A stretch of 64,000 bases of DNA from Aequorivita marisscotiae (GCF_029814825.1 NZ_CP122379.1:1612001-1676000); one strand, 5' to 3'. Positions 44,721-53,080 are shown, counted from the stretch's first letter. Numbers and translations are program-made. Notes: generated by a model from the letters alone, not told the origin.

Positions 44721-44847
44721 CGTGTTTGTATATGAGCTGTGGCGTGTCTCGCCACGAACCTCTCTAAATAAAAACTGGCTTTGGAAAATCCGCAGGATTT
44801 TCCAAGTGTGGACTGACCAAGCCATAGCTTATATACCGTGTTGTGCA
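44715..44847 (-). repeat. attC of cassette 44
   Basis: Site between GGTAAC and GTTGTGCAAC. Arms TGTATATGAGCTGTGGCG and GCCATAGCTTATATACC pair. Hairpin GGAAAATCC-GCA-GGATTTTCC. Confidence 0.84.
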
Positions 44848-45359
44848 ACGTTTTTTATTTCCACTGCTCTTTCAGTTTTTTCCAATCTAGACATTTTTAA
44901 GATGAACTCATTTAATCTTTTATAGTCGATTTTAATTTGTCCTAAACTTAAATTAATCTTTTGAGCATTGATTTTACTGCTTAAATAACTTGCCCACTTA
45001 TATTGCTTTACTGTAATTTCAATGCTTCTGTCCAATTTTAAAGAGATAAATATTTGGCCATAAATGTTAATTGGATATGCGTCTTGAATTAATTCCCATT
45101 CAATTAAATCTAAGTTTGTGGTTCTGTCCCAAATTCCATTTTCATTTATAATAATTTGAGGTCTTTTATCGAAAAGATGAAAGAAACCAACTGCAATTCC
45201 AAGTCCGAAAAAAAAGATTGTCAAATAAGCAATAAATATTTCAAACCCCGAATTCCCCTCTCTCATTATTCCCCATATTCCTAAAACAACAAAAACGTTG
45301 GAAATTGCTAAAAGGGATATAGCTTTAATCGGCTTTTTATAGAGCTTGATTTCATTCAT
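44829..45359 (-). CDS. Membrane protein, possibly STM3941-like (cassette 44)
   Basis: 176 aa from ATG 45357-45359 (MNEIKLYKKPIKAISLLAIS). Two membrane helices (about 13-32 and 42-64) are followed by a PH-like soluble region: PQIIINENGIWDRTTNLDLIEWELIQDAY, IFISLKLDRSIEI. The pattern resembles STM3941-type proteins of unknown function. The tail AQHGI and the stop lie in the attC. It is the gene cassette closest to the integrase. Confidence 0.68.
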   Translation of the reverse strand: MNEIKLYKKPIKAISLLAISNVFVVLGIWGIMREGNSGFEIFIAYLTIFFFGLGIAVGFFHLFDKRPQIIINENGIWDRTTNLDLIEWELIQDAYPINIYGQIFISLKLDRSIEITVKQYKWASYLSSKINAQKINLSLGQIKIDYKRLNEFILKMSRLEKTERAVEIKNVAQHGI

Positions 45360-45378
45360 TCGTTCAAATGTTGCACAA

Positions 45379-45771
45379 CGGATTTGTATAACGCACGATG
45401 CGTGATGCACTGACTAAATTACATAAAAAATACCTTATTTCCCGCCCGGGCGATTTTTCCGATAAGGAAAAATTGAGCATTGGGCGTTATGCGTTGTTAC
45501 CTGTTTTTGCGACACACAACAGTGGCACGATCGGATTATCCGCAATCAAGTCGGCGTTATATTCCGCGCAGTTTGTCAAAAATCGATTCGAGTCCGTTTA
45601 AGTGGGCAAATCCGTTAAAATTGTTCGGTTCCGAATTAAGTCCGCATTTTGGGTTTTTCCGCTTTTGAGCAAAAAGTCAACCGTCAATTCTTCCGCTTGA
45701 ATTTTTCCGAATAGACGTCTTTTTTAGTCAGATTATTTGTCTGGATATTTCGTCGGAGCAATTACAGGTAA
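45379..45771 (-). mobile_element. R cassette 45 (attI-proximal)
   Basis: A 393-bp copy directly next to attI, so by integron logic it is the latest insertion. It has the TAA-bearing GTTTAAGTGG variant. Confidence 0.88.
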
Positions 45772-45814
45772 CGTGTTATATCCTAACATTTATCATGGTT
45801 ATACAGGATCTGCG
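45766..45814 (-). promoter_or_regulatory. Putative attI (primary cassette insertion site)
   Basis: The first cassette joins non-repeated DNA here. On the minus strand GTTAGGATATAAC, then AC, then the junction G|TTACCTG: an ATATAAC/GTTACCT pair in inverted orientation resembles a simple core site. It lies between the integrase stop and the first cassette. No attC-type palindrome is present. The exact limits are inferred. Confidence 0.65.
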
Positions 45815-46987
45815 CTAGTCTAAACCAAGTTTTTTGTTATGGTTATCCGGTAAATATAATTCATTTAATGCAGAATCTAAAGGACTTTTTATTTGCTGCA
45901 ACTCCTTCCTGGTTACCTTGGTGTAGATCATAGTTGTTTCGGGTTTGCTATGCCCCAATAACTCTTGTATATGCCTTATATCTGTTCCTTGTTCCAGTAA
46001 GTGTGTAGCGTACGAATGTCTTAAACTGTGTGGCGTAATGGGCTTTTTAATGCGTGCCAACTTGCAGCTGCGCCGTAAAAAGGAACGTACGCTGGCAGCA
46101 CTGTACTTGCCGCCGTTTGGGTTTTCTATAAAATAAACTTTAGGGTTATATGTTCTGTAGTAGTTCTTTAACATGGGGTGCAGGGTCTGCGCAATAGTAG
46201 TGTAACGATCTTTCCTGCCCTTGCCGCCCCGTACGTGAAGCTGATTTCGTGAAAAATCAAAATCTTTTATTTCTAAATTTAGCATTTCGCCAATGCGTAA
46301 ACCAGAAGCATAAAGCATCGCTATTATAACCCTGTGCTTAAGATTCTTGGTTACTTGAATTAATTGTACAACCTCTTTAAAGCTTAAAATTACAGGTAGT
46401 TTTTTGTCTTTTGATGGCATAAATATAGCTTCCGGGTCTATTGCGCACGTTGGGTACAAATAGGCAAAATGCCTAAGGGCACTAACCATTTGCCTGTGGG
46501 TGCTAACCGAGTAGTTTAGGGTGCCAATGGCCCACTCTAAATAAAGGCGTACATCTGTGGCGTCTATTAAATCGGCCGGCTTGTTTTCTGTATAGCGTAA
46601 AAATTGATGTACAAATGCACCGTAAGTTTTAATGGTGCTTTTACTCAAGCGTTTTCCGTTTAAAGATTGCTTAAAGTTTTCATAAATTGAATTTTTTGAT
46701 GCGGTTATGGGTCCTAAATTTTTTCTTGCGCCCTTTTTGTTTTCGTCTTGGGCGGTTTGGGTAGCGTCTGCAACATCAAAACCTTTGGCTGCTAAGGCTT
46801 GCTTAAACGCAGTAAAGGTGTTTTGATCGTAAACAATATAAAAGCAACCATGTGTTTTGGTCCAACGTACACCTTCCATTCGTTTAATAATTTCTTTGCT
46901 TTCAAAGTGATACTTAAATTTTAACCCGATGCAATTTTCTGAATTGTGCTTAAATGGCTGTAATGTTATTGTAATCATAACTTTCAA
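45815..46987 (-). CDS. Tyrosine recombinase, presumed integron integrase
   Basis: 390 aa. An N-terminal extension of about 100 residues (GLKFKYHFESKEIIKRMEGVRW, CFYIVYDQNTFTAFKQALA) resembles that of many Bacteroidota recombinases. Then come a SAM-like core-binding domain (residues 103-180) and a catalytic domain with ASGLRIGEMLNLEIKDFDF (Arg), GGKGRKDRYT (Lys), TPHSLRHSYATHLLEQG (HxxR), and LLGHSKPETTMIYTKV (His, Tyr). The end IKSPLDSALNEL recalls IntI tails. The extra helix segment of classical IntI between Lys and HxxR is not evident. It is co-oriented with the cassettes, as in inverted integrons such as that of Treponema denticola. A start at 46978 is also possible. Confidence 0.85.
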   Translation of the reverse strand: MKVMITITLQPFKHNSENCIGLKFKYHFESKEIIKRMEGVRWTKTHGCFYIVYDQNTFTAFKQALAAKGFDVADATQTAQDENKKGARKNLGPITASKNSIYENFKQSLNGKRLSKSTIKTYGAFVHQFLRYTENKPADLIDATDVRLYLEWAIGTLNYSVSTHRQMVSALRHFAYLYPTCAIDPEAIFMPSKDKKLPVILSFKEVVQLIQVTKNLKHRVIIAMLYASGLRIGEMLNLEIKDFDFSRNQLHVRGGKGRKDRYTTIAQTLHPMLKNYYRTYNPKVYFIENPNGGKYSAASVRSFLRRSCKLARIKKPITPHSLRHSYATHLLEQGTDIRHIQELLGHSKPETTMIYTKVTRKELQQIKSPLDSALNELYLPDNHNKKLGLD

Positions 46988-47008
46988 TTTAAATTAACGA
47001 AACAAAAA

Positions 47009-47043
47009 AACGCCTTCTCCTAAATTTAAGGGGAGAAAGCGTT
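47009..47043 (-). terminator. Terminator between pnp and the integrase
   Basis: The stem AACGCCTTCTCC (47009-47020) with GGAGAAAGCGTT (47032-47043), with one G-T pair, is followed on the minus strand by seven T. It should stop pnp transcription before the integrase gene. Confidence 0.85.
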
Positions 47044-47069
47044 TTTAAACTATTTTAAGAAATTGAGTA

Positions 47070-49028
47070 CTAGTCTCTCTTTCTGTCTCTATCGCGATTA
47101 TCTCGACCACGATTGTCGCGTCCGCGATTGTCACGGCCGCCACTACGGTTGTCGCTACGTGGTGGACGTTCTTTATAACCTTCCGGTTTTGGCAATAATG
47201 CCTTTCTAGAAACCTTTTCCTTTTTGGTTCTTGGATCAAAACCTAGGAATTTTACATCAAAAACATCACCCATGTTTACAACATCGGTTACATTTTCTGT
47301 GCGTTCCCAAGCTAATTCACTTACGTGAAGCAGCGTTTCATTACCGGGAGCTTCTACATATTCTACCACAGCGCCAAAATCTAGCATCTTAATAACTTTA
47401 ACTTCGTAAGCGCTGCCAACTTCGGGCTTAAAAGTAAGCGAGTCTATACGAGCCAAAACAGCGTCTATACCTTCTTGGTCTGTTCCTAGAATTTCCACAA
47501 TTCCTTCTTCGGTAACAGGGTCTTCATTTATAACAATAGTGGTTTTTGTTGCTTTTTGAAGCTCCTGAATAACTTTTCCGCCTGGTCCAATTAATGCACC
47601 AATATATTCATTCGGGATAGTAACGGTAACCATTTTTGGAGCGTGCGGTTTAACGTCTGCATTGGGTGCTTCAATAGTCTCAACCAATTTATCGAGAATG
47701 TGAAGTCTTCCGGCAGCGGCTTGTTTTAGTGCATTCACCAAAATTTCGTACGATAGGCCTTTTACCTTAATATCCATCTGGCAAGCGGTAATTCCGTCGG
47801 CCGTTCCGGTTACTTTAAAGTCCATGTCGCCCAAGTGGTCTTCATCGCCTAAAATATCTGAAAGAACTGCGTATTTTCCAGTTTCACCATCAGAAATTAA
47901 TCCCATAGCAATTCCGGAAACTGGCTTTTTTAATTGTACCCCAGCATCCATAAGTGCCATTGTACCGGCGCAAACGGTAGCCATAGATGATGAACCGTTA
48001 GATTCTAACACTTCTGAAACTACACGCACAGTGTAAGGACAATCGGTAGGGATCATACCCTTTAATGCTCTTTGCGCTAAATTACCGTGACCCACTTCCC
48101 TGCGCGATGTGCCGCGAATTGGACGTGCTTCACCTGTTGAAAAAGGAGGGAAGTTGTAGTGAAGGTAAAATGTTTCTTCGCCTTCATAAGATGGCATATC
48201 TATTTGGTTTGCTTCGCGCGATGTTCCCAAAGTTACCGTAGCTAACGCTTGAGTTTCACCTCGTGTAAATAGGGCAGAACCGTGTACCGATGGCAAATAA
48301 TCTACCTCGCACCATATGGGGCGAATCTGGTCTGTTTTTCTACCGTCTAAACGCAATCCTTCGTTTAAGGTTAAATCGCGAACGGCTTCTTTTTCTGCCT
48401 TGTAGTAATATTTTGAAATTAATGCTCCAAAATCTTCTAATTCTTCCTCAGAAAATGTAGCTTTTATTTCTTCTTTAATTGCTGAAAAAGCATCTGTTCG
48501 CTCATGTTTTGATGAAGCGGAATGCGCTACGGCATATACTTTATCGTATGCCATATCGTGAATTTTCTTCTTCAATTCTTCATCTTCGCGTTCCGGTTCG
48601 TATGCGCGAACTTCTTTTCTGCCAACAGCATCGGCCAATCGCAATTGTGCCTCGCACTGTTTTTTAATGTGTTCGTGTGCAAATTTAATGGCCTCAACCA
48701 TTTCTTCTTCGCTAATTTCCTTCATTTCCCCTTCAACCATCATTACAGAATCCATAGAGGCTCCAATAACCATGTCAATGTCAGATTGCTCTAATTGCGA
48801 TCGGGAAGGGTTAATGATAAATTCGCCGTTAATTCGTCCTACACGTGCTTCTGAAATTGCACATTCAAAGGGAAAATCTGAAAGCTGAATAGCCGCAGAT
48901 GCCGCCAATCCTGCCATTGCATCTGGCATAACTTCCTCGTCATGACTCATTAACTGAATCATTACTTGGGTTTCAGAATGATAATCTTTTGGGAAAAGTG
49001 GGCGCAGTACCCGATCTACCAAACGCAT
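47070..49028 (-). CDS. pnp: Polyribonucleotide nucleotidyltransferase, main part after a frameshift
   Basis: 652 aa from the first ATG, but the reading frame is open up to the frameshift at about 49127 ([29 protein letters not shown] precedes [10 protein letters not shown]). Domains: remainder of RNase PH 1, helical linker, RNase PH 2 ([23 protein letters not shown]), KH ([20 protein letters not shown]), S1 ([20 protein letters not shown]). An Arg/Asp/Gly tail with [19 protein letters not shown] repeats ends it. The enzyme degrades mRNA phosphorolytically in the degradosome. It lies behind rpsO, the classical order. Confidence 0.9.
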   Translation of the reverse strand: MRLVDRVLRPLFPKDYHSETQVMIQLMSHDEEVMPDAMAGLAASAAIQLSDFPFECAISEARVGRINGEFIINPSRSQLEQSDIDMVIGASMDSVMMVEGEMKEISEEEMVEAIKFAHEHIKKQCEAQLRLADAVGRKEVRAYEPEREDEELKKKIHDMAYDKVYAVAHSASSKHERTDAFSAIKEEIKATFSEEELEDFGALISKYYYKAEKEAVRDLTLNEGLRLDGRKTDQIRPIWCEVDYLPSVHGSALFTRGETQALATVTLGTSREANQIDMPSYEGEETFYLHYNFPPFSTGEARPIRGTSRREVGHGNLAQRALKGMIPTDCPYTVRVVSEVLESNGSSSMATVCAGTMALMDAGVQLKKPVSGIAMGLISDGETGKYAVLSDILGDEDHLGDMDFKVTGTADGITACQMDIKVKGLSYEILVNALKQAAAGRLHILDKLVETIEAPNADVKPHAPKMVTVTIPNEYIGALIGPGGKVIQELQKATKTTIVINEDPVTEEGIVEILGTDQEGIDAVLARIDSLTFKPEVGSAYEVKVIKMLDFGAVVEYVEAPGNETLLHVSELAWERTENVTDVVNMGDVFDVKFLGFDPRTKKEKVSRKALLPKPEGYKERPPRSDNRSGGRDNRGRDNRGRDNRDRDRKRD

Positions 49029-49065
49029 GGTAAGTACTTCGCCGTCGCTAGGTCTTGCTTCTCTT

Positions 49066-49305
49066 TTAAAGAAACCGCCCGGATAACGCCCCGAAGCTGC
49101 AAATTTTTCGCGGTAATCTACTGTTAATGGGTAAAAAATCTAAGTCTTTTTGCTCGTAATTAGAAACTACGGTACAAAGCAACATACATTTTCCGGATTG
49201 TACTACTACAGAACCATGGGCCTGTTTTGCCAGTTTACCGGTTTCGAGGGTAATTTGTCTACCATCGCCAAGGTCTATAACCTCCTTAAATACTTTAGGT
49301 ATCAT
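49066..49305 (-). pseudogene. pnp: pnp N-terminal fragment (frameshifted)
   Basis: 79 codons starting MIPKVFKEVIDLGDGRQITLETG, a normal PNPase start, up to [10 protein letters not shown]. After that the frame is wrong ([13 protein letters not shown]). Deleting one base in TTAACAG (49122-49128) joins it perfectly to [17 protein letters not shown]. Either a sequence error or a real 1-base insertion. The whole gene spans 47070-49305. Confidence 0.85.
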
Positions 49306-49493
49306 ATGTTTTTCATTTTATGCGCCAAAGCGCACGGTTAATAATGGTCAACAGCTGTACGTCAGCCGTAGTGTTGTTGTGTTGTTGTGGTTGACCAATG
49401 AAAAACTTAAAAGGTAGCTTTTCTATGTGTCCTGAAATAAAATTGTATTCAGGATAAAAAATTTTTATAATTTTCCGCGTTCGCAGAAAATAA

Positions 49494-49516
49494 AAAGGGC
49501 TCGTAATGAGCCCTTT
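49494..49516 (-). terminator. Terminator after rpsO
   Basis: The perfect 9-bp stem AAAGGGCTC (49494-49502) with GAGCCCTTT (49508-49516) and a TTTTTATTTTC tail on the minus strand starts 6 bp after the rpsO stop. pnp therefore needs its own promoter or read-through. Confidence 0.88.
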
Positions 49517-49522
49517 AAAATA

Positions 49523-49792
49523 TTACTTACGTAATCCTAATTCTTTAACGATAGCTCGGTAACGAAGAATGTCTTTCTTAATTAAATAATCTAAAAGCGC
49601 TCTTCTTTTACCAACTAACATTACCAAAGAACGTTCAGTATTGTAATCCTTGTGGTTTGTTTTTAGGTGTTTTGTTAAATGCTCGATGCGGTACGTGAAT
49701 AACGCAATCTGTCCTTCTGCCGAACCAGTGTCGGTTTTAGACTTTCCGTGTTTAGCGAAAATTTTTTCTTTTTCTTCTGTAGATAAATACAT
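49523..49792 (-). CDS. rpsO: 30S ribosomal protein S15
   Basis: 89 aa from ATG 49790-49792 (MYLSTEEKEKIFAKHG); the frame extends 22 codons upstream but S15 never does. Typical residues: DTGSAEGQIALFTYRIEHLTKHLKTNHKDYNTERSL, VGKRRALLDYL and RYRAIVKELGLRK. It binds 16S rRNA and nucleates the 30S platform. Located upstream of pnp, as in many bacteria. Confidence 0.96.
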   Translation of the reverse strand: MYLSTEEKEKIFAKHGKSKTDTGSAEGQIALFTYRIEHLTKHLKTNHKDYNTERSLVMLVGKRRALLDYLIKKDILRYRAIVKELGLRK

Positions 49793-50019
49793 GCCAATAT
49801 TGTTAAAATGATTTTTATGTATTGAATACCTCCCGACAACTTCGGGATTGATAATCAAGGCTGCAAAAGTAATAAATCGAATTTTAATTTAGGTCGTTTC
49901 TTGTAAATATTAATGAAAAATGTATCAATTTTAGAATTCGAAGCGTTATATACGTCTAAACCTAAACTTAAAAGTTATGAAAACCGGCATCTTTTAAACC
50001 AATCTGCGTATTTTTTACA

Positions 50020-50811
50020 GTGAGCATCCTATTTTTTACAGCTTGCAGTAAAGATCAAGAAACACCTGCTGAAGAAGTTAACTTTACTTCGGAGAATTCT
50101 GTAAGAGCTGCAAAAACAGATCAGATTGCCGAAGGTACTTTTACCATAATTGAACAGGCTTTTGTTGAAAATGAAACGGAAAGTGGTGGTAAAACGCAAC
50201 TTTCGCTTTTCCCGAACTGTACCGAAATTACAGTTGGCCAGCAGGGAAATGTATTTACTATTTTATTGAATTTTGGTTCTTCCTGTACCTTAAACAATGG
50301 CAATATAGTTTCGGGAAGTATTTTGCTGGAATACGGGCCGCTTACCTCGGGAACTTATACCGTAAACTATACGTTCCAAAATTTTGTTTTTAACGGAAAT
50401 GGCGTAAGTGGCGGTGGAAGTGTTTTATACGAAATTGCAAACCAGAATGATAATCCACAATCTACCCTTACCGAAAGTATAACGGTAAGCTTTCCAAATA
50501 CTACGGTAACAGCTACTCGAAATGGCACACGTATTTCAGAATGGGTGGAAGGTGTTGGTTCTGGAACCTGGGTTGATAATGTTTATATTATTACGGGAAA
50601 TTGGCAAACGCAATTTACAAACGGTTTTGAACGAAGCGGCGAAGTAACACAACAGCTTGTTTATAAATTGGCTTGCCCATTTATTGTTGAAGGGAAACTC
50701 CAAATAACGCAAGATGGATTATCTGCAATAATAGATTTTGGCGATGGCGCCTGCGATAATCAGGCAGTATTTATTTTTAACGGTCAGGAATATCCGTTTA
50801 CTATGAATTAA
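50020..50811 (+). CDS. Lipoprotein of unknown function, start region frameshifted
   Basis: 263 aa from GTG 50020. The lipobox FFTAC at residues 5-9 is too close to this start for a signal peptide. Upstream, ATGAAAACCGG at 49977 is out of frame by one base. With one A removed it would read MKPASFKPICVFFTVSILFFTAC, a full lipoprotein signal. The mature part is strand-rich with Asn, Thr and Gly (SGSILLEYGPLTSGTYTVNYTFQNF). No family recognised. It is the only plus-strand gene between rpsO and accD. Confidence 0.75.
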   Translation: MSILFFTACSKDQETPAEEVNFTSENSVRAAKTDQIAEGTFTIIEQAFVENETESGGKTQLSLFPNCTEITVGQQGNVFTILLNFGSSCTLNNGNIVSGSILLEYGPLTSGTYTVNYTFQNFVFNGNGVSGGGSVLYEIANQNDNPQSTLTESITVSFPNTTVTATRNGTRISEWVEGVGSGTWVDNVYIITGNWQTQFTNGFERSGEVTQQLVYKLACPFIVEGKLQITQDGLSAIIDFGDGACDNQAVFIFNGQEYPFTMN

Positions 50812-50825
50812 TAATATTAAAAATA

Positions 50826-50951
50826 GGGCTGTTTAAAAAGTAGTTGCTGGCTTAGTATAAAGCACAGTAAATAATAGCTTACTTCTAACTAAAAAAGTTG
50901 TTATAGTTAAGCACCCCATAAAAGTTGGTAAATACTCCTTTTTAAACGGCC
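50826..50951. repeat. Possible MITE or IS remnant
   Basis: Inverted ends GGGCTGTTTAAAAAG (50826-50840) and CTTTTTAAACGGCC (50938-50951) enclose about 97 bp without a gene and are flanked by TA on both sides. The ends resemble IS termini. A single copy only is seen in the window. Confidence 0.4.
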
Positions 50952-50957
50952 TATTAA

Positions 50958-51824
50958 CTATGCAGACTTTTCACGAAGCGGTCTGTTTAAAACCAAATCC
51001 AGATACAGGTTTATATTGCGCTTTAAATCGCGGCGGTGGGTTATAAAATCTAAAAACCCGTGTTCCAACAAAAATTCTGCTGTTTGAAAACCTTCGGGTA
51101 GTTCTTTTCCCGTGGTGTCTCGCACTACGCGCGGTCCTGCAAAACCAATTAATGCGCCTGGTTCGCCAATATTTATATCGCCTAGCATTGCAAACGAAGC
51201 CGTGGTACCACCCGTAGTAGGATCTGTGCATAACGAAATGTACGGTATGCCAGCATCGCTTAATTGGGCCAATTTTACACTGGTTTTTGCAAGTTGCATT
51301 AGCGATAGTGCAGCCTCCATCATACGAGCACCGCCACTCTTAGAAATTATTAGCAACGGAATTTTCTTTTTAAGCGAATACTCTGCCGCACGAACAATTT
51401 TTTCGCCTACAACACTTCCCATAGAGCCGCCGATAAAACTAAAATCCATACAGGCCACAACCAAATCTGCACCCATAGACTTGCCAACAGCACAGCGAAT
51501 GGCATCTTTAAGGCCGGTTTTGTCTTGCGCTTCTTTTAAGCGGTCTGGATATTTCTTTTTATCTTCAAATTTTAGAGTGTCTTGAGATGTAAGTCCTTTG
51601 TCTAGCTCCTTAAATTTATTGTCGTCAAATAGTATTTCAAAATATTCTTTACTGCCAATACGCACGTGGTAGCCGTCTTCGGGGCTTACGTAAAAGTTTT
51701 TTTCCAGTTCCTCGCTGTCCACAACCTTTCCGGTGGGCGATTTATACCACAACCCTTTTGGGACGTCCTTTTTCTCTTCAGTTGGGGTTTGAATTCCTTT
51801 TTTTGTTCTTTTAAACCAAGGCAT
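50958..51824 (-). CDS. accD: Acetyl-CoA carboxylase, carboxyltransferase subunit beta
   Basis: 288 aa, the beta half of the carboxyltransferase that makes malonyl-CoA for fatty acids. The crotonase-like core has [44 protein letters not shown] and [19 protein letters not shown]. The N-terminal zinc ribbon keeps its length ([28 protein letters not shown]) but its four cysteines are gone, which I know from flavobacterial AccD. It lies 91 bp downstream of fbaA on the same strand. Confidence 0.95.
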   Translation of the reverse strand: MPWFKRTKKGIQTPTEEKKDVPKGLWYKSPTGKVVDSEELEKNFYVSPEDGYHVRIGSKEYFEILFDDNKFKELDKGLTSQDTLKFEDKKKYPDRLKEAQDKTGLKDAIRCAVGKSMGADLVVACMDFSFIGGSMGSVVGEKIVRAAEYSLKKKIPLLIISKSGGARMMEAALSLMQLAKTSVKLAQLSDAGIPYISLCTDPTTGGTTASFAMLGDINIGEPGALIGFAGPRVVRDTTGKELPEGFQTAEFLLEHGFLDFITHRRDLKRNINLYLDLVLNRPLREKSA

Positions 51825-51915
51825 ATTTTAAATTATGAGTTATGAATTCAAAACTATGAATTCCAGTTATTTAAAGAAAATTTTAGAATCTAAAATTTCG
51901 AATGCTAAATCTTTA

Positions 51916-52983
51916 TTATAGCGTATTTACGTTATTTAAATCTTTAAAAGCTTGTTCCAGTCTTTTCTTAAAAGTTATTTCGCCTTCGCGAAGCCATTTC
52001 CGTGGGTCGTAATATTTTTTGTTTGGCAAATCTTCGCCGTCGGGATTGCCAATTTGCGTTTTTAAATACGCTAAGTTCTTTATCATATAATCGCGTACGC
52101 CTTCAGTAAAGGCAAATTGCATGTCGGTGTCTATATTCATTTTTATAACGCCGTAACTTATTGCCTCGCGAATTTCTTCAAGTGAAGAACCACTTCCACC
52201 GTGAAATACAAAATCTATTGGATTGTAGCCGGTATTAAATTTTTTCTGAACGTATTCCTGCGAATTCTTTAGAATAATTGGGGTTAATTTTACATTTCCA
52301 GGTTTGTAAACGCCGTGAACATTTCCAAAAGCTGCAGCAATGGTAAACTGATCGCTAATTTTTGAAAGCTCCTCATACGCGTACGCAACCTCGTCTGGCT
52401 GGGTGTATAATTTAGACGAATCTACATCGGTATTATCTACGCCGTCTTCTTCGCCACCGGTAATTCCCAATTCAATTTCTAAGGTCATGCCAATTTTGCT
52501 CATTCGCTCTAAATAGCGTTTGCAAATTTCAATGTTTTCTTCAATGGGCTCTTCAGATAAATCTATCATATGCGAGCTGTAAAGGGGTACGCCGTTTTCT
52601 TCGTAAAACTTTTCGCCTGCGTCTAACAAACCATCAATCCACGGAAGTAATTTTTTGGCGCAATGATCTGTATGAAGTATAACCGTTGCTCCGTAAACCT
52701 TTGCCAGTTCGTGAATGTGTTTTGCACCGGCAACACCACCCGCTATGGCCGCTCTCTCGTTTTCGTTAGAGAGTCCTTTGCCTGCATTAAATTGGGCACC
52801 CCCATTAGAAAACTGAATAATTACAGGAGCATTTAATGCCGCAGCAGTTTCCATAACCGCGTTTACACTGTCTGATCCTACCACGTTAACGGCAGGCATT
52901 GCGAAACCTTTTTCTTTCGCGTATTTATGTATTCGCTGTACTTCCTTTCCAGTTGCTACACCGGGCTTAATTCCGTGGCTCAT
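51916..52983 (-). CDS. fbaA: Class II fructose-bisphosphate aldolase
   Basis: 355 aa zinc aldolase of glycolysis and gluconeogenesis. Metal ligands are visible in ILHTDHCAKKLLPW, AAAFGNVHGVYKPGNVKL and DFVFHGGSGSSLEEI. LEIELGITGGEEDGVDN marks class IIA. It is upstream of accD with room for a separate promoter; the two probably form a loose unit. Confidence 0.96.
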   Translation of the reverse strand: MSHGIKPGVATGKEVQRIHKYAKEKGFAMPAVNVVGSDSVNAVMETAAALNAPVIIQFSNGGAQFNAGKGLSNENERAAIAGGVAGAKHIHELAKVYGATVILHTDHCAKKLLPWIDGLLDAGEKFYEENGVPLYSSHMIDLSEEPIEENIEICKRYLERMSKIGMTLEIELGITGGEEDGVDNTDVDSSKLYTQPDEVAYAYEELSKISDQFTIAAAFGNVHGVYKPGNVKLTPIILKNSQEYVQKKFNTGYNPIDFVFHGGSGSSLEEIREAISYGVIKMNIDTDMQFAFTEGVRDYMIKNLAYLKTQIGNPDGEDLPNKKYYDPRKWLREGEITFKKRLEQAFKDLNNVNTL

Positions 52984-53080
52984 AATATTGTTGAAGTGTT
53001 AAAAGTTTAAAAATTACGGGACTTATTATTTGCCAAAAGCAAACGAAAGCCCTTTAGCAAAAGTAACAAATTTATATGGT

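Noticed and set aside
4022..45771. CRISPR array or REP/BIME repeats
   Set aside because: Repeats are 120-135 bp palindromes with variable kilobase-size contents that carry genes, no short regular spacers, and no cas genes.
45815..46987. Recombinase as XerC/XerD housekeeping enzyme
   Set aside because: It has a 100-residue N-terminal extension and sits exactly at the cassette array start; Xer proteins are about 300 aa and lack the extension.
51112..51585. 157-codon plus-strand frame inside accD
   Set aside because: Antisense shadow of a well-conserved gene; no signature.
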